From contig NZ_JAPEOK010000001.1 in the NCBI RefSeq assembly GCF_026341515.1, forward strand, positions 4,898,001 to 4,962,000: a stretch of DNA of 64,000 nt. Reading direction: 5' to 3'. Position 1 is the stretch's first letter; each line of letters begins with the position of its first letter. Source of the stretch: Streptomyces sp. NBC_00878 (lineage in GTDB: Bacteria; Actinomycetota; Actinomycetes; Streptomycetales; Streptomycetaceae). A program made the position numbers and the translations under genes. The notes beneath the pieces were generated by a model. The model searched no databases. It saw nothing but the letters and a program-made list of their open reading frames with translations, and was not told the origin of the DNA. Shown in pieces: positions 61,058-64,000 of this stretch.

Positions 61058-61968
61058 GTGCCTTCGCCGTCAACGAAACAAACGGAACAGACGGAACAGA
61101 CAGAACCACAGCCGACGGAGCCGGGGATCCGCCCGGCGGGCCGGTCAGGGGGCTGCCGTGGGCCGTGCTGCGGCTGCACCGCGCGGCGCTCGTCGTGTGG
61201 GGCGCCTTCCTGCTGGCCGCCGTCGGCGTGCTGGTGTGGGAGGTCGAGATCACCGCGGACTCCGTACGGGACCGGATCGCCTCCTGCCACCAGGGCGCCG
61301 CCTCGTGCCGCTTCGAGGCCGTGCTCGACTACGGCGGAAACATCGGCTGGGCGTCGACCCTCGTCTACTACAGCTTCTTCGCCGTGGCCGCGTTCGCCGG
61401 CGGCGCGCTGATCGGGCGCGAGCTGGAGAACGGCACCGCCCAGCTCGCCTGGACGCAGTCCGTCTCGCCGACGCGCTGGCTTGCCGCCAAGCTCGCCGTG
61501 CCCGCGGTGCTGCTGGTGGTCGGCGGCACGGTGTTCGTCCTCGTGTTCCGGTGGGCCTGGGCGGCGAACCGGGACCTGATGGGCGACGACTGGACGTTCG
61601 CCGACGTGTTCGCGGCGCGGGGGCCCGCACTGGTGGCGTACTCCCTGTGCGGCCTGGCGGTCGGGGCCCTCGCCGGTGTCGTACTGCGGCGGTCGCTGCC
61701 CGCACTCGCGATCTCCTGCGTCGCGATGTACCTGCTCAACCACAATCTGGAGGAGCACCGCGAGGATCTGTGGCCAACGGTTTCGCCCGCCCCGACCAAG
61801 GGGGTCGAGATGTCCGGGGACGTGTGGCAGCTCGGTGACGGGACCGGTCGGTTCCATCCCCAGGCCCACTACTGGCCGATGCACCTGGTGGAGACCGGGA
61901 TTGTTCTCGGTGTCGCCGCTGTTGCCACCGGGGCGGCTTTCTGGGTGCTTCGGCGCCGTACGGCCTGA
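61054..61968 (+). CDS. ABC-2 type permease, paralogue of the preceding gene
   Basis: 304 residues from ATG 61054 (overlap ATGA). Same layout: RELENGTAQLAWTQSVSPTR, extracytoplasmic Cys pair in ASCHQGAASCRFE, six membrane segments. An N-terminal NETNGTDGTDRTT repeat precedes the first helix. With the ATPase it makes a heteromeric exporter repressed by the YtrA-type GntR. Confidence 0.88.
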   Translation: MSAFAVNETNGTDGTDRTTADGAGDPPGGPVRGLPWAVLRLHRAALVVWGAFLLAAVGVLVWEVEITADSVRDRIASCHQGAASCRFEAVLDYGGNIGWASTLVYYSFFAVAAFAGGALIGRELENGTAQLAWTQSVSPTRWLAAKLAVPAVLLVVGGTVFVLVFRWAWAANRDLMGDDWTFADVFAARGPALVAYSLCGLAVGALAGVVLRRSLPALAISCVAMYLLNHNLEEHREDLWPTVSPAPTKGVEMSGDVWQLGDGTGRFHPQAHYWPMHLVETGIVLGVAAVATGAAFWVLRRRTA

Positions 61969-61996
61969 GGATCGGTTGTACGTGCGGGCCGTATAT

Positions 61997-62047
61997 GGCT
62001 GGTCGCGCCCTGCGGCGGAGCCGCAAATGTCACAGCCCCGCGCCCCT
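61997..62047 (+). repeat. dispersed intergenic repeat, copy C
   Basis: GGCTGGTCGCGCCCTGCGGC, GGAGCCGCAAATGTCACAGC, CCCGCGCCCCT. Starting 29 nt after the permease stop codon. Its tail contributes the left arm of the terminator below. Confidence 0.88.
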
Positions 62048-62064
62048 AAAAATCGGGGCGCGGG
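62037..62064 (+). terminator. terminator of the GntR/ABC operon
   Basis: CCCGCGCCCC (62037-62046) pairs perfectly with GGGGCGCGGG (62055-62064) around TAAAAATC. The left arm is the end of repeat copy C. Confidence 0.7.
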
Positions 62065-62333
62065 CCCTCCTGCAAGGCCCGGGGACGGACGGGACGGCGA
62101 TCTGAACGCCGGGGAGCCTCCCCCCGATATCCCGCACGTCATGTCGCCGTAACCGTTGATTCAGACGAGCTTGCGACGCTCGGCCAATGAACCCCGACGC
62201 GCCCGAGCCCGCGCCTGAGCCGGAGCACGAGCCCTCGCCGGTGAGGGAGAACGGGAGCCCGCACATCCCCGTGGCGCTCCCACACGCGCTCGCCGACGCG
62301 CCCGTTTCCGTCCAGACGCGGAAGAATGGGTTC
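62065..62333. other. leader region of ppk
   Basis: No further gene seen. The ppk frame is open upstream to ATG 62187 ([19 protein letters not shown], Pro/Glu-rich), so the true start may be 62187. No clear -10/-35 or PHO box was identified. Confidence 0.5.
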
Positions 62334-64000
62334 ATGAGTCAGCCCAACGCCAAGGCGCAGGTCCAGCACCCCCAACCGTCCGTCGGTTCCATAGCCGCGC
62401 ACCGCCCGCACACCGTGGCGGCGAACGTCTCCGACCTGGAGCCCGATCTCGACGCCGACCTCGACGCGTACGAGGACACGGTGCAGGACGGCGTCCAGCT
62501 TCCGCCGGGCCGTTTCCTCGACCGGGAGCGCAGCTGGCTCGCGTTCAACGAGCGCGTCCTCGAACTCGCCGAGGATCCGAACACACCGCTTCTCGAACGG
62601 GCGAATTTCCTGGCGATCTTCGCCAGCAACCTGGACGAGTTCTTCATGGTCCGCGTGGCCGGACTCAAGCGCCGCATCCACACCGGCGTGGCCACCCGCT
62701 CCGCCTCCGGCCTGCAGCCCCGCGAGGTCCTGGAGATGATCTGGGCCCGCTCCCGCGAGCTCATGGCCCGGCACGCCGCCTGCTACCAGGAGGACGTGGC
62801 CCCCCAGCTCGCCGAGGAGGGCATCCACCTCGTCCGCTGGAGCGAGCTGACCGAGAAGGAGCAGGCCCGCCTCTTCACGCTCTTCCGCCACCAGATCTTC
62901 CCGGTCCTGACCCCGCTGGCGGTCGACCCCGCGCACCCCTTCCCGTACATCTCCGGCCTGTCGCTGAACCTGGCCGTGATCGTGCGGAACCCGGTCTCCG
63001 GCCACCGTCACTTCGCGCGCGTCAAGGTCCCGCCGCTGCTCTCCCGCTTCCTGGAGGCCTCCCCGGACCGCTTCGTCCCCATCGAGGACGTCATCGCGGC
63101 CCACCTGGAGGAGCTCTTCCCGGGCATGGAGGTCCTTGAGCACCACGCGTTCCGCGTCACCCGGAACGAGGACCTGGAGGTCGAGGAGGACGACGCCGAG
63201 AGCCTGCTCCAGGCCCTGGAGAAGGAGCTCATGCGGCGCCGCTTCGGACCGCCGGTGCGCCTGGAGGTCGAGGAGTCCATCGACCGGTACGTACTCGACC
63301 TGCTGGTACGGGAGTTGAAGATCACCGAGGCCGAGGTGTACCCGCTGCCGGGCCCCCTGGACCTCACCGGCCTCTTCGGCATCGGCAAGCTCGACCGGCC
63401 CGAGCTGAAGTTCCAGAAGTTCATCGCGGGCACCCACCGCGACCTCGCGGAGGTCGAGTCGGCGTCGGCGCCGGACATCTTCGCGGCACTGCGGGAACGG
63501 GACGTACTCCTCCACCACCCGTACGACTCCTTCTCCACCTCCGTCCAGGCCTTCCTGGAGCAGGCGGCCGAGGACCCGGACGTCCTCGCCATCAAGCAGA
63601 CCCTGTACCGCACCTCCGGCGACTCCCCGATAGTCGACGCGCTCATCGAGGCCGCCGAGGCCGGCAAGCAGGTGCTGGTCCTCGTCGAGCTCAAGGCCCG
63701 CTTCGACGAGCAGGCCAACATCAAGTGGGCGAAGAAGCTGGAGGAGGCGGGCTGCCACGTGGTCTACGGCCTCGTCGGCCTCAAGACCCACTGCAAGCTG
63801 TCCCTCGTCGTGCGCCAGGAGGGCGAGACCCTCCGCCGCTACAGCCACGTCGGCACGGGCAACTACCACCCGAAGACCGCCCGGCTGTACGAGGACCTGG
63901 GGCTCCTGACCGCCGACCCGCAGGTCGGCGCGGACCTCTCGGACCTCTTCAACCGGCTCTCGGGCTACTCCCGCCGCGAGACGTACCGCCGTCTCCTCGT
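62334..64000 (+). CDS. ppk: polyphosphate kinase (3' end outside window)
   Basis: Partial, 555 codons visible. [20 protein letters not shown], then the PPK1 N-domain ([40 protein letters not shown]), head domain ([20 protein letters not shown]), and the catalytic region with [15 protein letters not shown] and the phosphorylated His in [14 protein letters not shown]. It makes polyphosphate from ATP. GGAAG lies 9 nt before ATG 62334; ATG 62187 is an in-frame alternative. In Streptomyces PHO-regulated and affecting antibiotic production. Confidence 0.95.
   Translation, partial: MSQPNAKAQVQHPQPSVGSIAAHRPHTVAANVSDLEPDLDADLDAYEDTVQDGVQLPPGRFLDRERSWLAFNERVLELAEDPNTPLLERANFLAIFASNLDEFFMVRVAGLKRRIHTGVATRSASGLQPREVLEMIWARSRELMARHAACYQEDVAPQLAEEGIHLVRWSELTEKEQARLFTLFRHQIFPVLTPLAVDPAHPFPYISGLSLNLAVIVRNPVSGHRHFARVKVPPLLSRFLEASPDRFVPIEDVIAAHLEELFPGMEVLEHHAFRVTRNEDLEVEEDDAESLLQALEKELMRRRFGPPVRLEVEESIDRYVLDLLVRELKITEAEVYPLPGPLDLTGLFGIGKLDRPELKFQKFIAGTHRDLAEVESASAPDIFAALRERDVLLHHPYDSFSTSVQAFLEQAAEDPDVLAIKQTLYRTSGDSPIVDALIEAAEAGKQVLVLVELKARFDEQANIKWAKKLEEAGCHVVYGLVGLKTHCKLSLVVRQEGETLRRYSHVGTGNYHPKTARLYEDLGLLTADPQVGADLSDLFNRLSGYSRRETYRRLL

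Overview
The window is very GC-rich chromosomal DNA from a Streptomyces-type actinomycete. Evidence for this is the GTG starts, strong third-position GC, long spurious antisense frames, family content (Nur, RsiG, MshD, GlnR, DUF397/XRE-DUF5753, DUF6247) and a gene order that matches, as I recall it, the conserved S. coelicolor core around nur, glnR, mshD and ppk. No tRNA, rRNA, CRISPR array, prophage or transposase was seen.

Layout. 1-6.4 kb: end of a nitroreductase/hemerythrin fusion, an MFS exporter diverging from an ArsR-like regulator across a 24-bp minisatellite, a HelD-type RNA polymerase remodelling helicase, and a TetR regulator. 6.4-15.1 kb: an accessory island with a four-gene operon (GntR regulator, tandem phosphotransferase, membrane-anchored sensor-like protein, DUF6193-like protein) and three GntR regulators, each divergent from a 61-62 residue hydrophobic peptide; one GntR is translationally coupled to a HAD phosphatase. 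This triplicated regulator/small-peptide arrangement is the best candidate for an undescribed system. 15.3-27 kb: Eis-like acetyltransferase, c-di-GMP-dependent anti-sigma factor RsiG, dtd, YgfZ, the nickel repressor Nur, FABP/nitrobindin-like protein, DsrE, DUF3099, DUF1416 with rhodanese preceded by a Cys-containing leader peptide, DUF2993, a Gln-rich membrane protein, a MoaD/ThiS carrier and a hydrolase.

27-39 kb: glnR and a LacI regulator, a TetR-controlled TIM-barrel-like protein, a secreted trypsin with VCBS repeats, then an HtrA protease, response regulator and sensor kinase resembling the CssRS secretion-stress locus, followed by an ECF sigma factor coupled to a membrane CU044_5270 protein. 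39-46.6 kb: PrmC-like methyltransferase, a regulatory patch (XRE/DUF397 plus two DUF6247/RelE-like pairs), a secreted intradiol dioxygenase and a pectinesterase. 46.8-64 kb: ABC exporter, a 43-residue lysine-rich protein with a perfect terminator, a second DUF2993 protein, secreted 5'-nucleotidase, mycothiol synthase, a six-gene sigma/anti-sigma/small protein/ABC operon, a YtrA-type GntR with its own ABC operon, and the 5' part of ppk.

Two themes recur. Many genes appear leaderless, with a TANNNT -10 element 6-7 nt before the start codon. Short tandem repeats are unusually common, repeatedly straddling stop codons and also expanding low-complexity stretches inside proteins. A dispersed palindromic intergenic element occurs three times, twice directly downstream of genes as a terminator-like tail.
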